64,000 nucleotides of DNA from Celoporthe dispersa (GCA_016584495.1 WAID01000003.1:4092001-4156000); one strand, 5' to 3'. Positions 45,720-58,448 are shown, counted from the first letter of the stretch. Translations and numbers: made by a program. Notes: generated by a model not told the origin, from the sequence alone.

Positions 45720-47618
45720 ATGGCAGCTATACAAGAACTCGCTGAGCGGGTCAAGCCCGAGGGCGACAAGTGCTACGTCGATGTCGACGCCGGCCTCGAT
45801 GACTCCTCGGTCGACGGCTCAGAGGCCAAGCCCTACAAGTCTCTGGCCTATGCCATGATCGCTAACATCGAGCGCCCCTCGACCACCTACCTGACCCGCG
45901 CCTCCAAGACTGGCGACGACCCGGCCGAGGCCCTGCTGTGGAAGGAGCCCGCCAAGAGCGCCGTCAAGAAGGCCAGCTCCGCCGTCGACGCCCACAAGAA
46001 GAAGCAGGCCAAGAAGGCTGCCAGCGATGCCAAGGAGGAGGAGGCCAAGAAGCAGCGCCTGGACAACCTCGAGGCGGCCAAGAAGATCGTCATCAGGCAG
46101 GACCCCAGCCTGCCCGAGGCCAAGAAGATCCGCATCGACGATAAGACCGTGGAGCTTGGTGAGGGTGACAAGAAGGGCGCGAGGGTCAAGGTGTACGGCC
46201 GGATCGACCAGCTGCGGCCACAGAAGCAGGCTGTAAGTTCTCGACCTGGCGACGAACGTACGCGGTGCTGAGGCTTGCGTATCTGGAGCTGACACTGGGG
46301 ATGGGGACCCTAGACCTTTATTGTCTTCACGGACGGCTATGGCCTCCTGCAGTGCATATTACCAAGCGGGCCCCTCACCCAGACCTACGATGCCCTCACC
46401 TTTGCCAGGAGCACCTCGCTCGTCCTGTACGGCGAGATGAAGAAGGCACCCCCTCTGCGAAGACCCCCGACAACCGCGAACTGCATGTCGACTACTACGA
46501 GGTTCTCGGCACTGCGCCCACTGATATGGATGCCATCACCAACAAGGTCTCACACACCCAGGATCCGTGGGAGGCGGATATGCTTGACAACAGACACTTG
46601 GTCCTGCGGGGGGAGAAGGCCTCCTCTGTCATGAAGATCCGGTCCGAGGTCGACTATGCGTTCCGGCACCTGTACAAGCAGATGAAGATCCGCCAGGTGT
46701 CCCCGCCTGCCCTGGTGCAGACACAGGTCGAGGGTGGCTCTACGCTGTTCGGGTTCAACTACTACGGAGAGGGTTCATACCTCACCCAGTCCTCGCAGCT
46801 GTACCTGGAGACCGTACTGCCGTCCATGGGCAACGTGTACTGCATCGAGAAGTCGTTCCGTGCCGAGAAGAGTCTGACGCGGCGTCACCTGGCCGAGTAC
46901 ACGCATATCGAGGCCGAGCTGGACTTCATCACCTTCGAGGACCTGCTCAGCCACCTTGAGGAGATGATCTGCGGCGTGGTGGACATGGTCCTGTCGGATG
47001 CTGAGATCGCCGAGTACATCAAGCAGGTCAACCCTGACTTCAAGAAGCCCAGCCGTCCATTCCTGCGGATGAAGTACACTGACGCGATTGACTGGTAAGC
47101 CCCTTTTTTCTCTCTCACACGAGCTGAAAACCTGCCCCAGCCGTGCTGACCGACGTCGCAGGCTCAACGCCCAGGATCCTCCCATCCCCAACGAGGAGGG
47201 CAAGCCTCACGTCTTTGGTGATGACATCGCCGAGGCCGCCGAGCGCAAGATGACGGACGCGATCAACAGGCCCATCTTCCTGACGCACTTCCCCGTGGAG
47301 ATCAAGGCCTTCTACATGAAGAAGGACCCGTCCGACCTCCGCGTGACGGAGAGCGTGGACGTGCTGATGCCCGGCGTCGGCGAGATTGTGGGCGGCTCGA
47401 TGCGTATGGAGGGACACGAGGAGCTGGAGCAGGCATTCAAGAAGCACAGCATCGACCCTACGCCCTATTACTGGTACCTGGACCAGAGAAAGTACGGCAC
47501 GAGCCCGCACGGCGGCTACGGTCTAGGTCTGGAGCGTTTCCTGGCCTGGCTGGCCAACCAGCACACGGTCCGAACGTGCTGCATGTATCCTCGGTTCATG
47601 GGTCGGTGCAAGCCTTGA
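45720..47618 (+). CDS. DED81: Asparaginyl-tRNA synthetase, cytosolic; one frameshift
   Basis: Exons 45720-46232, 46314-47094 and 47162-47618; about 583 residues after repair. A fungal N-terminal extension rich in Lys/Ala/Glu (about residues 75-140) precedes the OB-fold anticodon-binding domain (ARVKVYGRIDQLRPQKQA, then FTDGYGLLQCIL). The class II core follows: motif 1 region (FRHLYKQM ... VSPPALVQTQVEGGSTLFGFNYYGEGSYLTQSSQLYLE), motif 2 (FRAEKSLTRRHLAEYTHIEAEL) and motif 3 (GYGLGLERFL). It charges tRNA-Asn in the cytoplasm. No mitochondrial presequence is seen. At about 46441-46452 (AAGAAGGCACCCCC) one base is missing, or two extra; adding one gives MKKGTPSAKTPDNRELHVDYYEV. Since the enzyme is essential, the break is likely an assembly error. 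Confidence 0.95.
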
Positions 47619-50600
47619 GCGTCTACAATCCGAACAAGGGGGAGGAGCAGCTGCAGCTGGCGCGGGGGAACCTGATCGTCTCGCAAGCAGAAAGAAAAAG
47701 AAACAATAGACATCTTCCTCAATTATCAGGCAAGACCGGCTGGCTGTTGTGGGGAGAACCCACAACACGTCATGCTCGGATCGTCCGTGATGCAGTGACT
47801 GATTGAATGGTGTCTTTTTTTTTTTCTTCCTTTTTTTTCTTTCTTTTTCGGTACCTCGAAATCTGCCAGGAATGTACATAGTACTGACCTTTGATAGGGT
47901 GTTTTCCCTCAGCTGGGTACTACATAGTACATACAAGGCTCGCCTGTGAGTAATCATCACTAACTAGTTATCTCCCTGGTCGCGTGGCCTCACACAGCCT
48001 CAACAGTCGAGATTCAAGGGACTCTTTTCTCCAGTGCAGGCGAAGATCCATGAAGACATGTGGGGGTGCTGGGAAAATTTAGTCCGCCTCTTTCTCCTTG
48101 CTCATGCAGATGCGGCATGCAGCCGTTGAGAGGACGGCTTGACTCACGACCCCCGGCTCCCCCCCTGCGGCGAGACATGTGGGGTGAGGCAGACAGGCGT
48201 GTATGGTTAATCTTTTCTTCTCTTTTTTCTCTCTTTCCCTTCTTCGGATCATATTATAGATGAAGATAAGAATTGTAGGGTGGGCGGCGGCCAGGCTATG
48301 TAATATCTGCTGCTCTGTTCAGTTTCCATAGACTCTGAGGCAACTTGAGCGGCTGCGACGTACACTGCCCTGTCAGTCAAATGTTGTACCAAGTCATAAA
48401 GACGTCCATCAACAACGTGTCTGAGTTGAACAAGGCTTTGGTCGCGCAGGATCATCGAAGGAAAAAAAGAAAAAAAACGTGGGCGGCAGGGATTGGTTTT
48501 CCTTCTTCCCCTTTCGCGGTACAGACCCCTTCCTTCCACCTTCTTCTCTCCTCCTCCCCCCTCCCCCCACCAAACGCCTACGCAGAGAGCAGGAACGCAG
48601 CTCATCGCTTCCGTGGCCCGTTTTCGACAATTGGAATCTTGTGTGTGTGTGCCCCTCCCCTTGTTGCGTGTTCCTGCAGAAGCGTGCGCGCCGGACTTTC
48701 CTTACCTGGTTGGTAGGTTAAAGGGGGGCCAGCCAGCAAAGCAATAAAGTGGCGTTAGCAAGGCTCTCTCACTATACCTACTGTGGTGTTTGGTTGCATC
48801 GAGGATGCCCCCAATCTGGCCTGGTGTTTTCGACGGGGAGAGAGGGCTTTACCTTAACCGAACCATGTCCCTCCCCCCCCTCTTCCCTCCGTGTTTCCTT
48901 CTTGCCCTTTCTTTCTGGTCTCTTGTGATTGTCTATGGGAGCGACAATACGATATCGGGAGCGCGTGCGCGGCTAAACTCCACCTTGGCGCCTCTGGATC
49001 GTGGGCGACACGGCGGTCTTGTTGAGGTGGCCTTTCCCAAGGTGGGGGGGGGTGGTGGACTGCTTGGCCTCTCTGCTGGCCAGACCACCTTGTGCTTTGT
49101 TCAATTAGGACCCCCTGCAGAGAAACACCCTGCAGGTGGCTTAGGACAGATACGACGTAGAGCAGGGGGGGAGGGGAGGACGCAGACACACGGGCTGCCG
49201 TAGGCCTTCCCGAACGGAGAACTTGTCCACCAGAGAGACTTGACAACGACGCCAAGCTGGCCCGCCTCAGCGATCTGCTCTGGTGCATGACCGATCGCTG
49301 CGGCAGAGAGAGAGAGAGAGAGGGAGGGACCAGCGGTGCGCCTGGGGCCTTGGTTCGCAGATCTTCATTAGCCAGCTGCCAGCCAGCAAGCACCACCACC
49401 ACCGCCGCCGTCACAACAACAAACCCAAAAAAAAAAAGGAAGAAAAAAAAGAACCCCCCCCCATGCGATCTGTTCGGTTCCCCGGATGGTCCCTTAGGGC
49501 TGGACCTGACGGACGGATGGACCCCTGAATGGGTGGGTGGATGTCTCTCCCCCAGGCCGGGGCAGGCCAGAGAGACGAGGCAGGCTGTGTATATGTTTCG
49601 TTTCCTTTCGGGTCTCTTTCTCTGAAACGTCGACTTACCCACCTGGACCCCGCCTATCCTTTTTCCTCCTCCTTACCTCGGCCAAAAAGAAGGACCACCA
49701 CTATGGTACGTTTGTATGTGTGTGTGTGGTGTCTTCAGCATGGCGTCACGTTGGTCGGTTGTTGGGGAATGGGACGTGATGAATGTTATGATTCAGTGGT
49801 GTTGATGGTTCATGGTTGATGACAAGGTTCCACAGCGCATTCTCACGGGCGGGCGACGTGGGCTGATCACACCCTCCCCCTCCCCCCTTCTTCTCTCGCC
49901 CTCTACATAGTACTCGTTCCCAAAATTACTTTTGACTCACACAAGATTATCATCTACTGGATAAAGTTCAAAGAAGGACGACGACCACAATCATCGGGGC
50001 AGTGTCAGTGTCATCTATCAATGTCACCCAAACAACAGCGCTACTGCACAGGATAATTTCCTACGGCAGTAGATCGATTTATTGATAGGAGCTAGGACGA
50101 CTCGGAGAATAATGAGATGAGAGAAAGCTGTGCACACGTACTACACCTTCTACACGGGACTCCCCGGTGGCGCTCTCGCTCCTGCAGGCCTTGGCTGGTC
50201 TGGTGGTCATCAGCCATCATCTCATGAACGACTGACGCTATAGATAGAGGGTTACCACCACAGCAGATCCGAGACAGGCCTGGAAATGCGCAAAACACAC
50301 GGCAGGGCCAAGTCCTGCTGCAGTGTACCACATAGTAAGGGGTGCCCAGGCCATGTACAAAGTAGCAATTTAGGCCCAGCCGTGTACTATGTAGTGCATG
50401 ATGCCCCCTCCCCCCCCCCCGGCCCAGACCTCGACCAGAGAAGGACAAAAAAGACGGCTGATTCCAGTCCGTGTTACGAGCTTACTACAAGATATCGCGA
50501 ATCGCAGCCACCCCATTGGGAGCGGAGAGGGCCACTCAATTCTCAAAATAGTCACCATCGTTAGTCAACCCATCACGTTAGTCAGTTGAATCATTCCTCC

Positions 50601-52734
50601 TCTGGCCTGCTCTTGAGGCCGACCAGACTTATCCTCATATACCATAGTACATACATAACCCATCCATACCCACAGGATTGGTACTGCGTGCCCGTCAGCT
50701 CGATCCGCTGCGTGGGGTTGGGGGGGGAGGGGGAGGAAAGGACACACGGAGAACATTGTACCGCCGCCATGGGGCCACTATAGTGCCATAGGTGGTGGTG
50801 GTGGTGAGTGCCCATCGGTGCTACAGTGCCACAGTACCGGCGTGCTGGGGCTCTTGCTACATGGTACAGCGGTACGCTTGGCGGAGGGCCATGGCTCCTC
50901 TGGGAGAAGGCGCGAGGAGAGTTAAATTGCGGTGCCAGGGATGCCTGCACAATTGACGGTGGTCCTTGCCCCTTTTGGGCCAGCAGCCTGGGGGCCCACT
51001 GAAGCCCTCTCATTGGTGAGCCCACCCTCCAGGTAGGGACCCCAGCAGGTCCCTCTCACCGCGAGAGAAGACGAGAAGGGAAAGGAAAGAAGAAAAAAAA
51101 AAAAGAGACCCTGTGTTTGGGAGGGTCTGAACGTTGACAGTACAGTACTGTGTACGTACTTACAGAACCAGTGTGCGGTTCCTTCGAGCCTTTTGACCTG
51201 CCCTGCCATGACCTGCCCTGTCCTTTCCTGTACTGCTCATGCGCCCCCCCCCCCTGGCCCTAGTTCCTTTTCCTGCCTGGATAGGCTGGGCCCTGGTCCA
51301 ATTTTACCTTGTCTCCATGTCCAGAGAGGCCCTTTCTCTCCGCTCACCTCCTCGCCCCGGATCCTCACTCAAGTCACTCTCAATTTGACCTCCCCTTTTT
51401 TTTTTCTTCTTCTCCATCTCCCTCCTTCTCTTTCCTTGCGTGTTGGTTGTTGTCCTGCCGATTCCTCTTTTTCTGCTGGCCCTCTTCCAGGCTCAGCTTC
51501 ATCCTCCTCCTCCTCCTCCTCTTCCGTTCGCTCATGTTCGTTCTTGGACCGACCTTCACCTTCGACTTCGCCTTCATCCCTCTCCTGCTTCTGCTGGTGG
51601 TACCTTCAATATTTACACCATTACCTTAGCTTCTGCGCATAACCCGAGCCTCGAGCCTGAGCTCCTTGTTCTCTTCTTCCAACGCCCCTCTTGAGCGCTC
51701 TTCTCTTTTAATTTGCGTCGCGACTGGCCCTCCAATCCTATTCCGTCCAGCACACGCCCTCGACCACGTCACCACCGGCTTTTGTTGTTCGAATACTACA
51801 CGCTCGTTGTTCAGCATATATCGATTGCAGTTTTTTTTTTTTTTTTTTAAGTCCCCCACCCCGGATCGGATTCCTATCGGTCGTCCAATCCCCACCTCGC
51901 CTGACGCGACAAGTCTCACCGCGAACCCAGACGAACGGATCAGGATCAGTCCTGAGCCCTCTCGTTGTCCTTGTCGTGGCATTGTGTCTGTTCCGCCTCA
52001 GCGTTCTCCCCCCCCCCCCTTCGACCCTCGCCAGGGCTACGGGCTACCTTGCCTTTTTTTTTTTTTTTAATACCGGCCGTCTTTGTTCGACTACAAAAGT
52101 GGGAGGGTGTCGCTGCGCCAGTCTCGACCTTCCTGTCCCGTTCGTCCAGCCCTCTGCGGATCTCATACATACTTGGTTCGCTGTGCACTTTGGGGCCTCT
52201 CGTTCTTTGATCGCCCCAGTCCCGGCCTCTTCGACCTAGCTTCCTTTGGTTCTCGAGACCTCAGGATCCCCGACTCCCGACTGGTCTTCGTGTTGGTATA
52301 AATCCCTTCATCCAGACCTTCAGACCTGCACATACGACATATACTTGTATTCTTTCGACATTCCTGGGTTTGGGCCTCTCTGTCTTCCAAACTTCAGGCT
52401 GTCCGGCTCGGTCCTTGAGAGCAGCTTCAAGGAGAAAGGGGGGAAAAAACCAAGAAAGAAAAAAAAAAAAGATAGGAGAGCCTTCCAGCCAATTGCAAGA
52501 CGTTGGTGGTTGTGGAACTTGTCCTCTTTTTTTTCTCTTCCTTCTTCCTCTCTCTTCTTCTTTTTGAGATACCCCTTTTATATTCTACGACCCTTGGTGT
52601 TTGTACAACGCCGCAGACCTTCAGATTCTTCTCGACGAGTGCCTTCTCTTCTCGGGAGGCACCTCTAATCTTTCAAAACGGCAGTCCTATCTCACGTCGG
52701 CCGGGACAACCTTGTCCCTCCTCATCTTCTCGGG
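47619..52734. promoter_or_regulatory. 5.1 kb gene-free region with the probable long leader of MRN1
   Basis: No supported gene. 47.9-50.4 kb carries four exact copies of a TACATAGTAC motif on one strand or the other. From about 51200 to 52734 the DNA is strongly pyrimidine-rich with several T10-T18 tracts (51835-51849, 52055-52068), as in long 5' UTRs of fungal regulatory genes. Frames in this part are Ser/Pro/Leu/Phe simple sequence. Introns within the leader are possible but not determinable. Confidence 0.45.
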
Positions 52735-55118
52735 ATGCAGGAGCATCAACCAGGTCCCATTGGTGGTCAGACAGGCCCGAACGGGGGCCTTGGTCGCTTC
52801 GGTCACGCGTCCAAGCCCTCCACGAGCGACACTGGCTTCTCTCACGGTGCCTTCACCTCGAACGTGTCTGGCTTCGCCGACCGGCACCCGCGCCGTGGGA
52901 ACATCCCCACGATCAACACCCAGAATGTCCAGCAGCAGACTCTGAACCCGACTGTCGCCGACATGACCACTCCCGGCTCTGGCTTCGACATGCAGTTCAC
53001 TCCTCTGCTTCCCTCTCAGCTGCTCCTCGGCAGCCCCTTCCAGCCGGGTACCCCTGCTGCCTTTGCCGGCGGTCAGTTCCAGGGCATGGGCGGTTACCAG
53101 CAGCCTCAGCAGAACAGCCAGCAGCAGCAGCAGAACGGTCTCGGCAGCCCCGTGCAGCAGCCCATGTCGCCTGGTGGCTACCAGGCGATGGTCTCGCCGT
53201 CGACTTATGGGGCGCCCCAGTTCTTCGCCCCTCAGTCTCCCACCACGGCTTATGGCAGCATGGGTGGGCAGATGCAGATGAACCCCGGTTCTCCTGTGGC
53301 CATGAGCCCCGTTGCCAGCGGATCCAGCCGTACGGTCTACCTGGGAAACATCCCTCAGGACACGCCTGCTGAGGAGATCTTGAGCCATGTGCGCAGTGGT
53401 CAGATCGAGTCCATCAGGCTGCTCCCTGACAAGAACTGCGCCTTCATCTCTTTCCTGGACGCCGGCTCCGCCACCCACTTCCACTCCGATGCCATCTTGA
53501 AAAAGCTCTGCATCAAGGGACAGGATATCAAGGTCGGCTGGGGCAAGCCGTCTCAGGTGCCCACGTCTGTCGCCCTCGCCGTGCAGCAGTCTGGTGCCTC
53601 TCGGAACGTCTACCTCGGAAACCTGCCCGAGGAGATCACGGATGACGAGATCAGAGAGGACCTGGGCAAGTTTGGTGCTATCGACACCGTAAAGATCGTC
53701 CGGGAGAAGAACATCGCCTTCATTCACTTCCTCTCCATCGCCAACGCTATCAAGGCGGTCTCCCAGCTTCCCCAGGAGGCCAAGTGGCAGACCCCGCGGC
53801 GTGTGTACTACGGCAAGGACCGGTGCGCCTATGTCTCCAAGACGCAGCAGCAGAACGCAGCGCAGTACCTCGGTATTGCTCCTGGCTATGCGCACATGCT
53901 GACTGGCGCCGACCGTGATGTGATCTCCAGCGCCCTGGCCCAGCAGTCCGTCGCTGCTGCTGCTGTTGCCACCACTGCTGGTGGCATCAACAACCTTGGA
54001 AACCGGACCATCTACCTGGGCAATATCCACCCCGAGACCACCATCGAGGAGATCTGCAACGTCGTGCGGGGTGGCCTGTTGCACCACATTCGTTACATCC
54101 CGGACAAGCACATCTGCTTCGTCACCTTCATCGACCCTACCGCCGCCGCTTCCTTTTACGCCCTGAGCAACATTCAGGGTCTGATGATCCACAACCGCCG
54201 CCTCAAGATTGGCTGGGGCAAGCACTCTGGTGCTCTGCCCCCGGCGATCGCCTTAGCTGTCAGCGGCGGTGCCTCGCGAAACGTATACATCGGTAACCTG
54301 GATGAGACATGGACGGAGGAGAGGCTGAGACAAGATTTCTCCGAGTATGGCGAGATCGAGCTGGTCAACACCCTCCGCGAGAAGAGCTGCGCGTTTGTCA
54401 ACTTCACCAACATCGCCAATGCCATCAAGGCCATCGAGGCTGTTCGGAGCAAGGAGGAGTACCGAAAGTTCAAGGTCAACTTCGGCAAGGACCGCTGTGG
54501 AAACCCGCCACGACAGCTTCAGCAGCAGGCCGGCTCGCCGCGCAACGAGGTCCCTACTTCCCCGGGACAACAACAAGCCCCGCAGAGCGGATCACCGACC
54601 AATGGTTCATCGGGAAACCAGCCGACCCTGTTCAACACCCAGAGCAACCCCTTGACTGTCTACCTCAGCCAGGTGTCGCAGCAGGCCCAGCACCACCATC
54701 AGCAACAGCACCAGGCCCTCGCCGCCCAGCAGGCTGTGCTCTTCGGCACCGCGTCGTCTTCGCCGAGCGAGATTACGCTGCAGATGCCTGACGGCTCTGT
54801 CTCTGGACACGGCCAGTCTGCCAGCATCTCCAACGGCTACGCCACACAGAACTCCACATCTGGCCCGACGACCATTGGCGGGCTGCTGGCCCTGCCAACG
54901 CGCGCGGCCAACACAGCCGAGCGGTGAGCCTGCCTGCCTTCGGACCTGGTTTCGAGAACGGCGGCACGAGCCCCAGCAGCGTTCAGGGTAGCGTCAATGA
55001 TGAGGGCGCCCGGCGCGGCCACCAGTACCAGGCCAGCTTCGGCGGCATGGGCAGTGGGTACGGCCTCGCCATCCAGGGTGGTCTCAACGGCTGGGTTGAG
55101 GAAGAGGTCGCCAACTAA
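52735..55118 (+). CDS. MRN1: Mrn1-type RNA-binding protein with four RRMs; one frameshift near the C-terminus
   Basis: Single exon, about 794 residues after repair. The N-terminal 195 residues are Gln/Gly/Pro/Ser-rich. Four RRM domains follow at about residues 198-270, 291-370, 423-497 and 515-590; each has an RNP2 block (TVYLGNI, NVYLGNL, TIYLGNI, NVYIGNL) and an RNP1-like block (KNCAFISFLD, KNIAFIHFLS, KHICFVTFID, KSCAFVNFTN). GWGK and YYGKDRC/FGKDRCG repeats between them match yeast Mrn1. The C-terminal third is Gln/His/Ser-rich. The protein binds mRNAs, in yeast including cell-wall and mitochondrial transcripts; targets here are unknown. The frame stops at TGA near 54925, but another frame continues with SLPAFGPGFENGG to NGWVEEEVAN, the usual family end. 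One added G at 54922-54924 joins them. Confidence 0.9.
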
Positions 55119-56362
55119 AGTGCTTTGCTGCGGAAATGGTCGAATACACTGTTGTAATCATCAGCCTGCTTGATTTCGCTTTGTTTCTCGGACTGCAAGC
55201 AAGTTCCTTCCGCGCTGTTTTTTTTTTATTTTTTTATATTTTTATTTTGACCACTATCCCCCCTTTTATAATCACCAAATTCCTGTCTATGATTTTTTTT
55301 GTTGGCTGTCCTCTCCTCTTTCTGCCTCTTGGTTGCCCGCGCAGAAGAGAAAATGGAGGGGCAACGGGTATAATTGGAAAGTTCAGACAACAGCCCGAGA
55401 CGTTGGATCAGTTTGAAGAAAAAAAAATTTGAAGATTGGGCAGCGCTGCATAAAGCATGGAATGAAGAGCACGTTTTAATCGGGATGGTGTTGATGACGA
55501 GCAAAGTATCCGCGTACGCTTGCTATGGGATATTTCAGAGAACATGAGCACGAACGACAGACAGATGGACGACACGCGCACCACGCATGTTTTCTAAGCA
55601 CACACGGCACCTGCATGATGTCTGCTTTGGGAGAGAGAGAGAAGAGGAAGAAGAAGAAGTATCTTCTTGCACGCGTTTGTACGTCTGTACGTATAGGATT
55701 AGGATAGCATGGGTCTCGGCTGGGCATGAAATCATTGTCATTTTTATACGTGTTCAAAGCTTTCGACTGCTCAAATGAAGTGAGGTCGTCGGTGCCACCC
55801 AACGTTGCTTCATTGTACAAGCCAGGGCACTCCAGAAAGTTTGACCTGCGTAAGACATAGGCAACAGCGGGCGAGTAAAGAGAGAGAGTGTGTGTGTGTG
55901 AGATCGGGACACGGAGGCCACCTCGCCCCCTTTCGTGCCCGCCCGTCTCCCTATCTTCTCTTCCCATGTTTCTTTGTCACACTGCCCCTTCTGCAAGCGA
56001 TGCTTTTTCTTGTTGAGCACACGGTTGTATATTCAATAGAGACAAAAATAAAAGAAGAAAAAATATGATAATGTGTGTACATACTATTGGAGTCTAATGC
56101 AGTCTGTATTGGCTTTGCCTGGCCGAGCAGCCTGTACATGGAATAATGTGGTGTAAATGAGACAACTCAACTCCGAATGAGGGCTTGACTTGTCTATGCG
56201 TTGCCCTGTTCTGCCCCAGCCTAACTCCAACTTCAGACGAAAATGAATAGATGGCTGCACTGTACCGAACCGTATCGTATCGTTCACTCATTTCCGTTCT
56301 CTATAAACACTTTCTCCCCCGCACACTTCATTGTATATGTCGCCCCTGGTACTCTAGCCGGC
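55119..56362. other. Convergent spacer between MRN1 and ATG15
   Basis: 3' flanks of two genes. It is T- and A-rich (55220-55250, 55420-55430, 56045-56070) with GAA and TG short repeats at 55630-55660 and 55885-55900. No gene is visible. Confidence 0.45.
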
Positions 56363-58448
56363 CTATATCTCGTCCTCGCTGACACCGTACCCCCTGCAGA
56401 AACCAAACCAGTTCCTGCTGGTGCAGTGCGACTGCGTCGGCTGTATAGACCCGGACGTTGGTGTAGACGTGCCCGTCGGCCTTGGCGTGACGGGACGCGT
56501 GGTGGTCACAGTCGGGGCCGGCGGCGCTGTGATGCTTGGCTCGGAGGTGAGTGCCGACGAGGTTGCGCCGCCGCTCGTGGTGGTCTTGTCGTAGCAACCC
56601 CAGAACCGGCCTGGCGTCACGCAGGTGGTGCTGATAGTAGGTAGGGCACTGGTGGGCGACGAGGAGGAGGAGGAGGAGGATGTGGTGGTGGTTGTGGTGG
56701 TGGTCTTGTCGTTGCACCCGAACCAGCCCGGGGTCTTGCAGGTCGACGTGCTCGTGCTCGTGGTGGTGGTCGAGGAGCTGGTGGCCGTGGCCGTCCCCGT
56801 GGCCGTCTCGTCCAGGCACCCCCACCAGCCGGGCGTCTTGCAGGTCTCGGTCCTCGTGCGGGTCTTGGTGGAGGTAGACGAGCTGGAGGTGGTGGTGGAC
56901 TCGGTACCGTTGCTCTCGTACATCTTCCAGTTGGCGCAGTCGCGGCACTCGGGGGTGAACCTGCACTCGGCGACCAGGTCGTACTTGAGGATGACGTCGT
57001 TGATGACCGACCGGATCTTATGCGTACCGATCCCAACGCGCCAGCCCTTGTCGGCGACGACGTCGTAGACGCACTCGCGGCCGGTGTGACAGGCGGACTC
57101 CATGGCGTAACCCGCGTAGGAGCACGAAGCGGTGGCGCCGTTGCAGGTGCCGATGTAGACGGGGTCGGCAGTGTGGCCGAAGTGATAGGCGCCGGTGTTC
57201 TCGCGGGTCTGCGGGGCATTTGGGTCGGAGCCTGGAGGCACCGGGAGGCCGAGACGGGCGACGGGCAGGGCCTCGGGGACGGCCTCGAAGGTGACGACGG
57301 GGTGGCCGTAGGTCAGGCCGAGCATGCTGCTCACGGCGCCGCCGAGCGAGTGGCCGGTGATCCAGACGTTGGAGTCCGGGTACAGCTCGGTGACGTTGGA
57401 GTAGAGCTCGCGGGCGGCCATGTAGTACCTGTTCTCCTGGCGCAGGGCCTGGACAACACAGGTGTTGTTGCACGAGTAGGTGCCGGTGGCGCAGCTGCAG
57501 ACCTGGTGCCAGAGCCAGGGGCCCTGCTGGGCGCAGCAGCAGCTGAAGAAGAGGTTGTCGTTCTCCTTGTCGTTGGTGGTGGTGCCCTCGCCGTCGAAGA
57601 CAGCCATGGACGTGCCCTTGAGCCCGATGACAATGGTGGAGTTGTCGGCATCGGCGAAGACGTGGCCACGGAGGCCGTCGGTCTCCCAGCCAAAGTCGGC
57701 AGAGCGGTTGAAGGGGGGCCGACCTCGAGCCACTCGCCGTCGGCGTCCTTCTCCACGTACGCGTTGGCGGACATGTAGGCCAGGCTGACCACAGTGTCCC
57801 GGTCCGTGATGTCGGGGCCTGGGATGTCGTCGAGCGTCCAGGCGTCCTCGGACAGGACCGAGACATAGCCTCGCTCCCGCGATAGCGCAACGATCGGATC
57901 GACCACGCTCGGTCGCCGGTCGACCAGCCGCTGGATCCGAGTCGCGTCGCTCCGTGCTCTCAGGGGAGGGAGCCTCTCTGCGGCGTGCTCATCCTCGGCA
58001 GCTAGCCATATCTCTTGCTCCTGTGTGTGGACCACGTCCTGGCGCCTGTGGAGGTTCGGGTATCTGTGCGTGCCGTGGTGGAAGACATGTCGGAGGGTCT
58101 GTTTTCGATGGTCAGCCTGGGGTGACACTTGATGATGATGACGACGACGACGATGATGATGATGGTGACGGTGATGGTGAAGGTGATGGCGATGGTGGAA
58201 AGAGAGGGGGCGATGGTGGCCGAGGGCAGACTTACAAAGACGTGATCAGCTGGGGCGGGAGGCTCTGGCGACGGGTTAAAGAAGTCGGGCTTGAAGGGGA
58301 GGTCGGCCTGTTGGTTCGACCTGGAGCTGCCTGCGGAGGCTGCTGGTGCGAGGGTGAGGAACGAGAGGAGCAGGCTGGCGGTCACCCTGCCGGCGGAGGT
58401 GCAGGCATCACCACCAAGACCACCCCTGGCCTTGCGCCTGAGGATCAT
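56363..58448 (-). CDS. ATG15: Autophagic lipase Atg15; one frameshift
   Basis: Exons 58448-58236 and 58098-56363; about 649 residues after repair. The N-terminus carries a hydrophobic signal anchor (SLLLSFLTLAPAASA) typical of this type II membrane glycoprotein. The class 3 lipase core has the nucleophile elbow GHSLGG in WITGHSLGGAVSSMLGLTYG, preceded by TIVIGLKGTS. Blocks such as SYAGYAMESACHTGRECVYD and HKIRSVINDVIL are Atg15-specific. The enzyme reaches the vacuole by the MVB route and lyses autophagic and Cvt bodies. The tail is a Ser/Thr-rich stalk with three CxTPGxxGCxD-like motifs. At 57713-57718 (six G on the plus strand) one base is missing; with seven the frame joins EWLEVG to PPFNRSADFGWE. 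Confidence 0.94.

Noticed and set aside
52687..54225. 512-codon minus-strand frame opposite MRN1
   Set aside because: It is the antisense shadow of the four-RRM gene; its composition follows from RRM codons.
54925..54986. Possible GTGAGC...CAG intron explaining the MRN1 C-terminal frame change
   Set aside because: Splicing at those sites leads into a wrong frame with no family similarity; a one-base indel explains the data better.
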